This document shows positions 1 to 7,241 of a DNA stretch of 64,000 nucleotides, in pieces. How positions within the stretch are numbered: position 1 is the stretch's first letter; every line of letters begins with the position of its first letter. The translations under genes and the position numbers were made by a program. The notes under the pieces are model-generated. The model was not told the DNA's origin and did not search any database. It worked only from the letters and a program-made list of their open reading frames with translations. This stretch comes from Bin87 sp965115825 (GTDB lineage Bacteria; Chloroflexota; Dehalococcoidia; Lucifugimonadales; UBA3495). The DNA lies in contig OZ220464.1 of the NCBI GenBank assembly GCA_965115825.1, positions 2,790,001 to 2,854,000 of the forward strand. The letters run 5' to 3'.

Positions 1-2
1 AG

Positions 3-200
3 CAGGTGCGGACGGCGCTGCGCGAATATCTGCCCAGTCTGAGCGAGGCGGAGATGCGGCAGGCCAGGGCCATTCCGCCGGTGTCGGAGCCGCGCACGGT
101 GGCGTCGGCTCTGGGTCAGATGACGTGGGATTGCGTATCCCACGGCGGGCAGATTGCGTACCTGCGGGGAATGTACAAGGGGATGGGCTGGCACCGCTGA
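3..200 (+). CDS. C-terminal fragment of a DinB-like protein (cut by window start)
   Basis: The reading frame is open from the left edge and ends at a TGA at 198-200, so only about 65 C-terminal residues are visible. The tail contains HGGQIAYLRG, which resembles the last helix of the DinB/YfiT four-helix-bundle superfamily, where a histidine just before a QI(x)YLRG-like segment is one of the metal ligands. Members are often metal-dependent thiol transferases or have no known role. The GTG at position 6 is probably internal rather than the true start. The assignment rests only on the tail motif. Confidence 0.55.
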   Translation, partial: QVRTALREYLPSLSEAEMRQARAIPPVSEPRTVASALGQMTWDCVSHGGQIAYLRGMYKGMGWHR

Positions 201-217
201 CCTGCGCCGGGGCTAGG

Positions 218-682
218 CTAGGGGCGCCGGGGACGGCTCCGGTCGGCGCTGTCGACCAGGATGGTAACCGGGCCGTCGTTTTCCAATCTGACCTGCATAT
301 GGGCTTGGAATCGGCCGGCTGCCAGCGGCAACCCGGTTTCCCGGAAGAGGGCCAGGGCGCGTTGGTAGAGGGCGTTGGCGGCTTCGGGCGCGGCGGCGCG
401 GGTGAAGTCGGGGCGCCGTCCGCGGCGGGTATCGGCGTAGAGAGTGAATTGGGACACCACCAGGAGGCTGCCCTTTACGTCCAGGGCGGAATGCTGGAAC
501 CGGCCGTGGTCGTCGGCGAAAATCCGCATATTGACGATTTTGTCGACGAGGTAGCGGGCATCCGGTTCGTCGTCGTCGTGGGTTATTCCGAGGAGGACGA
601 CGAGTCCGGGCCCGATGGCGCCGGCTTCGGCGCCGTCAATGAGGACGGATGCGGAGGCAACGCGCTGTAGCAAGGCTCGCAT
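218..682 (-). CDS. dtd: D-aminoacyl-tRNA deacylase
   Basis: The 154-residue product has the usual length of DTD, the cytoplasmic homodimeric proofreading enzyme that hydrolyses D-amino acids (and glycine) mischarged on tRNA. It begins MRALLQRV, as in most family members. It carries the NMRIF segment, the active-site SQFTLYAD motif near residue 80, and the C-terminal NDGPVT motif that forms the cis-Gly-Pro chirality filter. The ATG at 680-682 was chosen over the much longer open frame because homologues start there and the upstream extension overlaps the next gene and is low complexity. The gene lies downstream of the FmdB-like and rpsU genes on the same strand. Confidence 0.95.
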   Translation of the reverse strand: MRALLQRVASASVLIDGAEAGAIGPGLVVLLGITHDDDEPDARYLVDKIVNMRIFADDHGRFQHSALDVKGSLLVVSQFTLYADTRRGRRPDFTRAAAPEAANALYQRALALFRETGLPLAAGRFQAHMQVRLENDGPVTILVDSADRSRPRRP

Positions 683-764
683 TGTACGGCTCTTTGCGCT
701 GCGTATGGAAAGGCCGCACTCGCAAGCGCGGCCGGTTGGTTCCGACGGCTGTTGAAGCCGGGGG

Positions 765-1121
765 TTATGCTGAGCCGCTGCCGGCGGCGGCGGGAGCTGG
801 GGACAGGGATGATTCGCCGGCGGTGGAGCCGCCGTCTCCGGGCTTGGGGCTGTCCGCCGATGAGTTGCCGCCGTCGGACGGAGACGGAGCGGTGGAATCG
901 GAGGATGCTTCCCGGGTGTCGGAGTTTTCGGCGGGACGTTTGGGACGGCCGTAGTCGGTGGTGTAGAAGCCGCTGCCTTTGTAGATGACGGGAACGGCGT
1001 GGAAGACTCGTTGACCGGGGCCGCCGCAGGACGGACAATCTCCCTGGCCGGCCTCACTGAATTTTTGAACCAGCTCGAACTCAGCGGCGCAAACGGCGCA
1101 TTTGTAATCGTAGCGTGGCAA
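765..1121 (-). CDS. FmdB-family zinc ribbon protein
   Basis: The 118-residue protein starts MPRYDYKC. It has two CxxC pairs (C8/C11 and C29/C32) that form the zinc ribbon of the FmdB/CxxC_CXXC_SSSS regulatory-protein family. After the ribbon comes a short conserved stretch with KGSGFYTTDY, a signature of the family in Actinobacteria and Chloroflexi, then a disordered Ser/Pro/Gly/Ala tail of about 50 residues. The biochemical role is unknown; FmdB was named from a putative regulator of a formamidase operon. It lies between rpsU and dtd on the same strand and may be cotranscribed with them. Confidence 0.9.
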   Translation of the reverse strand: MPRYDYKCAVCAAEFELVQKFSEAGQGDCPSCGGPGQRVFHAVPVIYKGSGFYTTDYGRPKRPAENSDTREASSDSTAPSPSDGGNSSADSPKPGDGGSTAGESSLSPAPAAAGSGSA

Positions 1122-1147
1122 ACCTACCCTCCTTGTTTTAGCGGGGT

Positions 1148-1333
1148 TTATCGGCGCTGGCGGCGGCGGCGGCGGGCGGCGCGCTGGGCGGCGAGACGCT
1201 CTTTCTGGGCCTTGGAGCGGAAAAAGCGACGGTCTTTCAGTTCGCGCAATATGCCGGCGTGCTGGACGGAGGCGCGGAAACGGTTAACCAGGCTCTCGGG
1301 GGGTTCTCCCTCTCGGGGGGTTACGTAAGCCAT
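1148..1333 (-). CDS. rpsU: 30S ribosomal protein S21
   Basis: The 61-residue, strongly basic protein matches bS21. It has an N-terminal segment with ESLVNRFRASVQHAGILREL, the conserved RRFFRSKAQKERL region, and an Arg-rich tail. S21 binds the small-subunit platform near the anti-Shine-Dalgarno region and helps initiation. The internal ATG at 1331-1333 was chosen because GGAGAG lies at normal spacing before it and S21 proteins are this short; an in-frame upstream ATG at 1381 has no such support. A promoter at 1382-1410 fits this start. Confidence 0.95.
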   Translation of the reverse strand: MAYVTPREGEPPESLVNRFRASVQHAGILRELKDRRFFRSKAQKERLAAQRAARRRRRQRR

Positions 1334-1381
1334 GTATCTCTCCAATGAAAGTTGTCGGTTGGGGTTTATGAGGTGGGGCAC

Positions 1382-1410
1382 AATATAGCACGGGGCGGAA
1401 CATTGGGCAA
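1382..1410 (-). promoter_or_regulatory. Probable sigma-70-type promoter of rpsU
   Basis: On the minus strand TTGCCC (1410-1405) is followed after exactly 17 bases by TATATT (1387-1382), about 50 bases upstream of the rpsU start. This is inferred from consensus only. Confidence 0.5.
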
Positions 1411-1495
1411 ATGATGGGTTCCGGCCGGGCGGGTAGCGCCGGGATGGGCGCGGTGGTGACGCAGTGGGGGAGTGTCGGGGGGACGTTGCGATGGG

Positions 1496-2197
1496 TCAGG
1501 GTTCTGGGGAAACGATCTGCCCATCGGCCATTTGCAGGCGGCGGTCGGCCATGCCGGCGAGGAGGAGGTCGTGGGTGGCGGTTACTACGGTAACGCCGCG
1601 GCTGGCGCCGATGTCGCGCATGATGGCGCCGATGCTTTCGGCGGTGACGCTGTCGAGTTCTCCGGTGGGTTCATCGGCGAAGAGGATGGAGGGGCCGGCC
1701 ACGAGGGCCCTGGCGATGGCAACGCGCTGCTGCTCGCCGCCGGACAGTTCGTAGGGGCGATGTCCGGAGCGGCCGATGAGTCCTACCAGGGCGAGGGATT
1801 CGTGGGCGCGGCGGCGGCGTTCCCGCCAGGATACGCCGCCGATGTGGAGGGGGAGTTCTACGTTCTCGAAAGCGGACAGGAGAGGGATCAGGCCGAAGGA
1901 TTGGAACACGAACCCGATGCGCTGCCGGCGCAGTCCGACCAGCTCGCGCTCGGGCAGGGATGACAGCTCGCGGCCTTCGAACCAGACCTGGCCGGATGTG
2001 GGTCGGTCGAGGCCGGCGAGGAGGTTGAGGAGGGTGGTTTTGCCGGAGCCGGAGCGGCCTACGAGGGCGACGAATTCGCCGGGGGAGATGTTGAGGGTAA
2101 CGCCGTTCACCGCCCGCACGGCGCTTTGGCCATCGCCGAAATCCCGCACCACGGACGCTGCGGCCAGAGCCGTGGACGTGGCGGCGGCGGTCGTCAT
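1496..2197 (-). CDS. ABC transporter ATP-binding protein (MacB/LolD type)
   Basis: This is a 233-residue single-domain ABC ATPase. Visible motifs are Walker A GRSGSGKT at residues 47-54, the Q-loop glutamine near 99, signature LSGGEQQ at 151-157, Walker B ILFADE at 171-176 followed by PTGELD, and the switch histidine in ATHD near 209. The PTGELD-type D-loop and short length place it in the MacB/LolD/FtsE group, which works with FtsX-like permeases in lipoprotein or peptide export. It starts 9 bases after the stop of the second ATPase gene upstream, with a GAGGA site before the ATG, so the two are almost certainly one operon. No permease gene lies beside them in the window. Confidence 0.92.
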   Translation of the reverse strand: MTTAAATSTALAAASVVRDFGDGQSAVRAVNGVTLNISPGEFVALVGRSGSGKTTLLNLLAGLDRPTSGQVWFEGRELSSLPERELVGLRRQRIGFVFQSFGLIPLLSAFENVELPLHIGGVSWRERRRRAHESLALVGLIGRSGHRPYELSGGEQQRVAIARALVAGPSILFADEPTGELDSVTAESIGAIMRDIGASRGVTVVTATHDLLLAGMADRRLQMADGQIVSPEP

Positions 2198-2206
2198 CGG
2201 GAGTCC

Positions 2207-3433
2207 TCAGTGCTCATTGCGGGCTCCGTTATCGTTGCGGGGGGAGGGTTCCCGCCGTTCGCGGCTGCGATGGGGGGCGGCGGCGGGACGCAGGGTAATC
2301 TCTTCGCCGTCTTTGGCTATGCCGGCGCTGGCGAGGCCGTTCCAGGCGCCGTTGAGCCGGTGGAGCCGTTCGACATATTCCCGGGGCAATTGGAGGCGGC
2401 CGGCCCGGTCGACGACCAGGTATTCTTCCTCGCTGGCTTCATCGCCGCGGTAGGATGTGGCGAGGTAGGATTCCGAGCCGATGCGTCCGTCCCGGATGTG
2501 AACCACGCGGTCGACCCAGCGGGCGATGCCGGCGTAGTGGGTTACGATGATGACGGTTACGCCGAACTGCCGATTGATGCGTTGCAACATGCGGAAAACG
2601 TCTTCGGCCATGGCGGTGTCAAGCTCGCCGGTAGGCTCGTCGGCGAGGAGGAGGGGCGGGCTGTTGGCAAGGGCGACGGCGATGGCAACGCGCTGCTGTT
2701 CGCCGCCGGAGAGTTGGGAGGGATAGCGTCGGGCTTTGTCGGGCATTTGGAGGGCGTCCAGGAGTTCTTCGGCGCGCTGCCGACGCTGCCGGCGACCGGT
2801 TCCGGCGATGGCCTGGGGGAGTTCGATGTTATCGCGGACGCTGAGGTAGGGGATGAGGTTGCGTCCGGTGGCCTGCCAGACGAAGCCTACTTCCTGGCGG
2901 CGGTAGGCGACCAGGTCGCGGTCGCTGATGTCCAGGAGGTCGCGTTGTCCGACGCGGATGCGGCCGGCGGAGGGACGCTCGAGGCCGGCCAGGATGTTCA
3001 GGAGGGTGGATTTGCCGGAGCCGCTGGCTCCGACGATGCCGACGAGCTCGCCGGGGGGGACGGCGAGGTCGACGCCGCGGAGGGCGACGACTTCCAGGTC
3101 GGCCGGCTTGTAAATTTTGAACAGGTCGTTGGCATCCACGTAGGGGGGCGCGGTGTAGGGGGGCGCAAGCGGATGGCCGTCGGGCGAGGGCTGGAGGGGT
3201 GTGGGGCGGGCCAAGTCGGTGGCGACGGTCAGTGCCTGGGTTTTGTCGGTGGCGGCGCCGTTCAGGGGCCGGGGCGGCGGCGGGTTGTCGGGGGCCGGGG
3301 TTTCGGGCGCGGCTGCCGGGGCTGCTTGCCGGGCGGCCGGCGGGCGGCGCCTTTCGGGCGGCATAAACTGACGGGCGTATTCTTCGTTGATGGGCTGGGG
3401 CGGCGATTCAGACATTCCGTTTTGACTCAACAC
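2207..3433 (-). CDS. ABC transporter ATP-binding protein with N- and C-terminal extensions
   Basis: The 408-residue protein has a Pro/Ala-rich N-terminal extension of about 100 residues, then an ABC ATPase domain of the MacB/LolD type: Walker A GASGSGKS, signature LSGGEQQ, Walker B LLLADEPTGELD, and H-loop VTHYAG. After the ATPase come about 90 residues with VVDRAGRLQLPREYVE and a final strand ending ITLRP. That pattern resembles an AbrB/SpoVT-like swapped-hairpin domain, an inference from pattern alone. It is the upstream gene of a two-ATPase operon. The start could also be the ATG seven codons inside (3415). Two ATPases without an adjacent permease suggest the membrane partner is encoded elsewhere. 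Confidence 0.88.
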   Translation of the reverse strand: MLSQNGMSESPPQPINEEYARQFMPPERRRPPAARQAAPAAAPETPAPDNPPPPRPLNGAATDKTQALTVATDLARPTPLQPSPDGHPLAPPYTAPPYVDANDLFKIYKPADLEVVALRGVDLAVPPGELVGIVGASGSGKSTLLNILAGLERPSAGRIRVGQRDLLDISDRDLVAYRRQEVGFVWQATGRNLIPYLSVRDNIELPQAIAGTGRRQRRQRAEELLDALQMPDKARRYPSQLSGGEQQRVAIAVALANSPPLLLADEPTGELDTAMAEDVFRMLQRINRQFGVTVIIVTHYAGIARWVDRVVHIRDGRIGSESYLATSYRGDEASEEEYLVVDRAGRLQLPREYVERLHRLNGAWNGLASAGIAKDGEEITLRPAAAPHRSRERREPSPRNDNGARNEH

Positions 3434-3522
3434 CTGGGTTATGGGTTTCCGCTGGCGCGGTAGTGAGGGTTTCCGGCGATGGGTTCCGCGCCGGCGGGAA
3501 TGGCGATGCCCGGCGGCGGAGG

Positions 3523-4395
3523 TCAGGCGGGTTTGCGGGCCGACACCTTGACGCTGGCGACGTTCAGGGGGACGGCGTCCTGGTCGAACTGGAGGGCTTC
3601 GTCAACGGTGGCGATGTCGGTGAAGCCGGCGGCGGTCATGCGGTTGAGGTAGGTTCCCCGGTATTCGGCGCCGCCGACGCAGGCGGCCCAGGATTCGGCG
3701 TCGGTGAGGGTGGGGCCGTCTGCGGTGAGGGCGAGCATATCGGAGACGTGGAGGCGTCCGCCGGGGGTGAGCACGCGGTAGGCTTCGCGGAAAACGGCGT
3801 CTTTGTCGGGGGAAAGGCAGATGACGCAGTTGCTGATTACGACGTTGACGCTGGCGTCGGGCAGGGGGATGTCTTCGAGGTGGCCTTGGATGAACTCGAC
3901 GTTGTTGAGGCCCATACGGTCGCGGTTGGAGTTGGCGAGGGCGAGCATTTCGGGGGTCATGTCGAGTCCGAAGACGCGGCCGGAGTCGCCGACCTGATCG
4001 GCGGCGATAAAGCAGTCGATGCCGCCGCCGGAGCCGAGGTCGAGGACGGTTTCTCCGGGGCGCAAATCGGCGAAGGCGGTGGGATTGCCGCAGCCGGCGG
4101 AGGCGGCCATGGCGGCTACGGGCAGGCCCTGGAGCTGGGCTTGGTGGTAGAGGGTCATGGCGCGGTCGGTATCGGCGGGGCCGCAGCAGACGGCGGCGTC
4201 GGTAGTGGGGGCGCAGCCGCAGGCCGTTGCGTCGTGTTCACAGCCGCAGGCGCCGTGGCCGCAGTCAGGGGAGTCGCAGTCGGCTGATGGAGCGGGGGTT
4301 ACGTCGGCAAGTTCAATGACGCGCAAGGCGCGCTGGCCATAATGCTGCTGCACGGCCTGGCGGATTTGGTCGGTATTGGTAGATGTTGCAGTCAT
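3523..4395 (-). CDS. arsM: Arsenite S-adenosylmethionine methyltransferase
   Basis: The 290-residue class I SAM methyltransferase has the glycine motif VLDLGSGGG and the ArsM cysteine pattern: a Cys in AASAGCGNP just before the SAM fold, a Cys pair in SNCVICLS, and another in AACVGG. These bind As(III) thiolates during methylation to mono-, di- and trimethylarsenicals. Between the N-terminal helix and the SAM domain lies a Cys/His-rich segment of about 40 residues with CGHGACGCEH and CCGP, probably for metalloid capture or delivery. It appears monocistronic. No arsR, arsB or arsC gene lies beside it, so any arsenic regulation must act from elsewhere. Confidence 0.93.
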   Translation of the reverse strand: MTATSTNTDQIRQAVQQHYGQRALRVIELADVTPAPSADCDSPDCGHGACGCEHDATACGCAPTTDAAVCCGPADTDRAMTLYHQAQLQGLPVAAMAASAGCGNPTAFADLRPGETVLDLGSGGGIDCFIAADQVGDSGRVFGLDMTPEMLALANSNRDRMGLNNVEFIQGHLEDIPLPDASVNVVISNCVICLSPDKDAVFREAYRVLTPGGRLHVSDMLALTADGPTLTDAESWAACVGGAEYRGTYLNRMTAAGFTDIATVDEALQFDQDAVPLNVASVKVSARKPA

Positions 4396-4479
4396 GAGCG
4401 CCTCCCGTTTTGTGTTAGCGGTTGCGGTAGGATTGCGTAGTCTATGCTACGCCGGCGGGGGGTTGGCGTCAAATGTGGG

Positions 4480-4525
4480 TTGTCAGAATCAGGATTTACG
4501 GGATTTTAGGATGTTCAGGATGGGG
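4480..4525 (+). repeat. Interspersed repeat A, copy 1
   Basis: A roughly 45-base AT-rich element begins TGTCAGAATCAGGATTT and ends in TTCAGGATGGGG, with internal GGATTT repetition. Related copies lie at 15862, 17854, 54195, 54291 and 54385, always outside intact genes. Confidence 0.8.
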
Positions 4526-4639
4526 TGGGTTGCGGGTGTGGAGGTGGTTGCGGCGTGGGAGAAGGGATGAGGAGAATGACGGTGCGGGGGAGTGGGGTTG
4601 AGGGGCGGGGTGTCCGCGGGGTTGGCGGTTTGGCGGGGG

Positions 4640-4770
4640 TTGATAATTCTGGTGATGATGATGATAAACTGGGCTTGACGGGAGGAGGGAGCCGGCAAGC
4701 CCAGCAGCCCGGGAAGGGCGTGGGGAGCGCGCTACCGGCCGCTACCGGCAGCGCGCCCGCTTTTTCTTTT
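4640..4770 (+). ncRNA. Candidate small RNA with promoter-like element and terminator
   Basis: On the plus strand TTGATA (4640-4645) and GATAAA (4663-4668) are 17 bases apart. They are followed by a perfect 9-bp inverted repeat (4669-4677 with 4696-4704), then a long GC-rich hairpin (4727-4733 with 4750-4756, plus inner CCGG pairing) and T-rich tracts TTTTT and TTTTTTT ending near 4773. Both flanking genes are on the minus strand, so a plus-strand terminator needs another transcript to serve. I do not recognise a known RNA family. The first stem starts at the -10-like element, so the true start site is uncertain. Confidence 0.4.
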
Positions 4771-4773
4771 TTT
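4727..4773 (+). terminator. Rho-independent terminator-like hairpin
   Basis: The stem GCGCGCT/AGCGCGC is extended internally by CCGG/CCGG and followed four bases later by a broken T run. It is oriented for plus-strand transcription, although no plus-strand gene ends here. Confidence 0.55.
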
Positions 4774-4783
4774 GGAAAGGGAA

Positions 4784-4815
4784 GGTTTCGGCTTTCGCAG
4801 GAACGACGGTTGTTA
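4784..4815. repeat. Interspersed palindromic repeat B, degenerate copy
   Basis: GGTTTCGGCTTTCGCAGGAA followed by CGACGG is a diverged form of the GTTCCGGC-loop-GCCGGAAC palindrome seen at 15935, 17927 and 22485. It ends at the stop of the next gene. Confidence 0.6.
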
Positions 4816-6036
4816 GGGGAGGGCGCCTACTTTTTGGAGGAGGGCCTGGGTTCCGGCGAGGTCGGCGAGGTCGGCGAGGGTGATGTCGGGCTGGCGGATG
4901 TCGGCCAGGGGGGTGAGGAGGACTGAAGGGCGGACTCCTGCGACCAGAGGGTATTCGAAGGTTTGGCCGGCGAAGTACTGCTGTCCGACGGAGCTGAGGA
5001 GGAAGCGGAGGAAAGCCTCGGCGTTTTCGCTGTTTGCGGAGGTTTTGAGGATGGCGGCGCCGGAAACGAGGACGATTGAGCCGGGGCCGACGCCGCGGAG
5101 GTAGGCGTTGCGGGCGGAGAAGTCTTCGCCTTCTTCGGCCAGGAAGCGGTAGAGGTAGTAGTGGTTGACGAGTCCGACGTCGATTTCGCCGGCGGCGGCG
5201 GCGGCGACCTGTGGGGTGTTTTTGGGATAGACCTGGACGTCGTTGTCGAGCATGGCGCGGAGCCAGGCTTCGGCGCGTTCTTCGCCCCAGCCGACGCGGA
5301 GGGCGGTGACCATGGCCTGGAAGGAGCCGTTGGTGGGGGCCCAGCCGACGCGGCCTTTCCATTGGGGTTCGGTGAATCCCCAGAGGTCGTCGGGGAGGTC
5401 GGCCTCGGTAAAGTTGTCGGTGTTATAGACGACAACTCTGGCGCGGCCGGTGACGCCGATCCAATGGCCGTGGGCGGAACGGGCCCATTGAGGGGTCAGC
5501 TCGATGATGTCCGGAGGGAGTTGGGTCATCATGTGGGAGACGGCGGCGAGTCCGCCGGGGTCTTGGGCGTAGAATACGTCGGCGGGGGAGTTGTCGCCTT
5601 CTTCGAGGAGGGTGGCGGCGACGGCGCCGGTATTGGCGTATTTGACCTGGACGTCGATGCCGGTGGCGTCCTTAAATTGCTGGATGATGGGGGCGACGAG
5701 GGATTCGCTGCGGCCGGAGTAGATGATGAGCTTGCCGGGGTCATCGGCGGGAGCGGGTTCGCGGACGATGCGGGTGACTGGGACGGTGACTTTTACCGGG
5801 GGGGCGGTAACTTCCACCGGGACGGTGACTTGTCGGGTGACCTCCGGGCCGGGCTGTTCTACGATGCGGGTGACTTCCACTGCACGGGTGACCTCTACTA
5901 CCTGGGCGGGCGGGGCTGGGGCGGCACTGCCGCAGGCGATGGCCGTGGCCGTCAGCAGTATTGTGGCGGCGGCTACCAGCCACCGTTGTGGGGCGCGCGA
6001 GGGGGCGGGGAGCGCCGGCTTGGGCATTTTAATCAT
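4813..6036 (-). CDS. Iron(III)-type ABC transporter substrate-binding lipoprotein
   Basis: This lipoprotein of about 407 residues has a signal segment and a lipobox ending AIAC (Cys about 35), so it should be membrane-anchored outside the cell. Next comes a Val/Glu/Thr/Arg-rich spacer built from EVTR and VTRIV units, a hallmark of Chloroflexota solute-binding proteins. The rest resembles FbpA/AfuA/FutA Fe(III)-binding proteins: LIIYSGRSESLV near the start, the ADVFYAQDPGGL and VYNTDNF regions, GRVGWAPTNGSFQ, and VNHYYLYR with the paired tyrosines typical of iron ligation. No permease or ATPase follows. The start at 6036 was chosen because GGAGG lies ten bases before it; ATG at 6045 and 6171 also occur. 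Confidence 0.88.
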   Translation of the reverse strand: MIKMPKPALPAPSRAPQRWLVAAATILLTATAIACGSAAPAPPAQVVEVTRAVEVTRIVEQPGPEVTRQVTVPVEVTAPPVKVTVPVTRIVREPAPADDPGKLIIYSGRSESLVAPIIQQFKDATGIDVQVKYANTGAVAATLLEEGDNSPADVFYAQDPGGLAAVSHMMTQLPPDIIELTPQWARSAHGHWIGVTGRARVVVYNTDNFTEADLPDDLWGFTEPQWKGRVGWAPTNGSFQAMVTALRVGWGEERAEAWLRAMLDNDVQVYPKNTPQVAAAAAGEIDVGLVNHYYLYRFLAEEGEDFSARNAYLRGVGPGSIVLVSGAAILKTSANSENAEAFLRFLLSSVGQQYFAGQTFEYPLVAGVRPSVLLTPLADIRQPDITLADLADLAGTQALLQKVGALP

Positions 6037-6142
6037 CGGTTGCATTCCTCCGGGTGTTTGGATGGCGACGGGCGGGGCAATACGCACTGTGTGCTGGCGT
6101 ATGTTGAGATGAATCCGTCGCTTTCGCTGATATGCGTCCGCT

Positions 6143-6171
6143 ATTTTAGGATGCACTAAAAATAATGTCAA
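6143..6171 (-). promoter_or_regulatory. Strong sigma-70-type promoter for the iron-binding lipoprotein
   Basis: On the minus strand a perfect TTGACA (6171-6166) is followed after 17 bases by TAAAAT (6148-6143), giving a leader of about 100 bases before the start at 6036. I saw no clear Fur-type operator. Confidence 0.65.
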
Positions 6172-6459
6172 CAGGGGCGGATAAAATTTGAAGCGCGCAA
6201 TGATTTACTCGCGCGCTGGCATTTACGTGGGGGCTTTGGGGCAACGAACGGAGGCGATTAGCGGAGCCGGCGGGCTGCCGGATGTGGATCTTTGCTGTCA
6301 AAACGGCGGCAATCCTGCTAGACTAGCTGCGTCCGTTGATCTTTGGGTGGGTGATAACCTCGGGTTGCGGCTTTTGCGAAGGCAGGGGCGACGGGACGGG
6401 GTTGGCGAAGGGTCGACCGGCGGGATTGGAGAGAACCGACTTACGGGAGCAGACAGGAT
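6172..6459. other. Divergent intergenic region
   Basis: The region separates the minus-strand binding-protein promoter from the plus-strand zinc-ribbon gene. I see no gene, repeat or clear hairpin in it. Confidence 0.6.
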
Positions 6460-7173
6460 ATGACGACTACGCGGACTACGCCGCAGGAGCTGTACAATTT
6501 GCAGGAGGTTGACCACCGCATTGACGGGATGGATGCGGAACGGAAGCGGCTGGAGCGAAGGCTGGCGGCCGGGGTGAATCGTCCGGATTTGACCAGGGAG
6601 GCGGAGCGGAACGCGGAGCGGGCGCGGGCGATTGGGGAGAACGTTCGGGACCGACGGGCAGAGGCGGAACGGCTGCGGGAGAGGCTGACCGGGCTGGAGG
6701 CTCGTTTGTATGACCCGATGACCTCGCGTCGGGATCTTTCGACGATTCAGCGGGAGGTGGATTCGGCCAAGTATCAAATCAGCCAGGTGGATGGGGTCAT
6801 TGTGGAGCAGGAGGGGGAGCAGCGTACGCATGAGGAGGCGGCGCAATCGGCTCAGGCTGAGATGGAGGCAGCGGAAGGGCAGTGGCAGTCTGATGTTGCC
6901 GAGATTAATGAACGGCTGGAACGGCTGTCGGAGGAGCTGGAGGAGGCTGCGGGCCAGCGGGAGGAGCTGTCGGAGGCGCTGCCGGCTGCGGATCGGCAAC
7001 GCTATGAACGGCTGAGGCGGACCAAGGCCGGCACGGCGGTGGCGCGGGTGGACAACGGACGGGTGTGTCTGTCGTGTCGGATGATGCTGACGAGCAATGT
7101 GATGCGTCAGCTGCGGGACAAGTCGCGTCAGGTTCCGTGCAGCGCGTGCGGGCGGATTTTGTATCAGCCGTGA
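6460..7173 (+). CDS. Coiled-coil protein with C4-type zinc ribbon (CT398-like)
   Basis: The 237-residue protein is about 190 residues of long Glu/Arg-rich helix, predicted coiled coil, broken by a conserved YDPMTSRRDLSTIQREVD loop. It ends in a C4 zinc ribbon with CLSC and CSACGRILY. This architecture is that of the CT398-like/zf-RING_7 family, widespread in Actinobacteria and Chloroflexota and structurally related to rod-shaped hairpin proteins linked to RNase H-like or trafficking roles. The precise function is not established. It stands alone on the plus strand and ends about 70 bases before the metallopeptidase gene. Confidence 0.9.
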   Translation: MTTTRTTPQELYNLQEVDHRIDGMDAERKRLERRLAAGVNRPDLTREAERNAERARAIGENVRDRRAEAERLRERLTGLEARLYDPMTSRRDLSTIQREVDSAKYQISQVDGVIVEQEGEQRTHEEAAQSAQAEMEAAEGQWQSDVAEINERLERLSEELEEAAGQREELSEALPAADRQRYERLRRTKAGTAVARVDNGRVCLSCRMMLTSNVMRQLRDKSRQVPCSACGRILYQP

Positions 7174-7229
7174 AGCGGAGGCTGTGGGTGCGCTGCGGTT
7201 TTTGTTTTTACAGCGATGGATTGGGGTGG

Positions 7230-7235
7230 TAGAAT
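7230..7235 (+). promoter_or_regulatory. -10-like TAGAAT immediately before a start codon
   Basis: TAGAAT ends six bases before the ATG at 7242, the spacing expected for a leaderless transcript. A similar arrangement occurs at 61041-61046. Confidence 0.35.
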
Positions 7236-7241
7236 GACGAT

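Noticed and set aside
2126..4287. Long Gly/Val/Asp-rich plus-strand frames over the ABC and arsM genes
   Set aside because: Antisense shadows of genes with Walker and SAM motifs.
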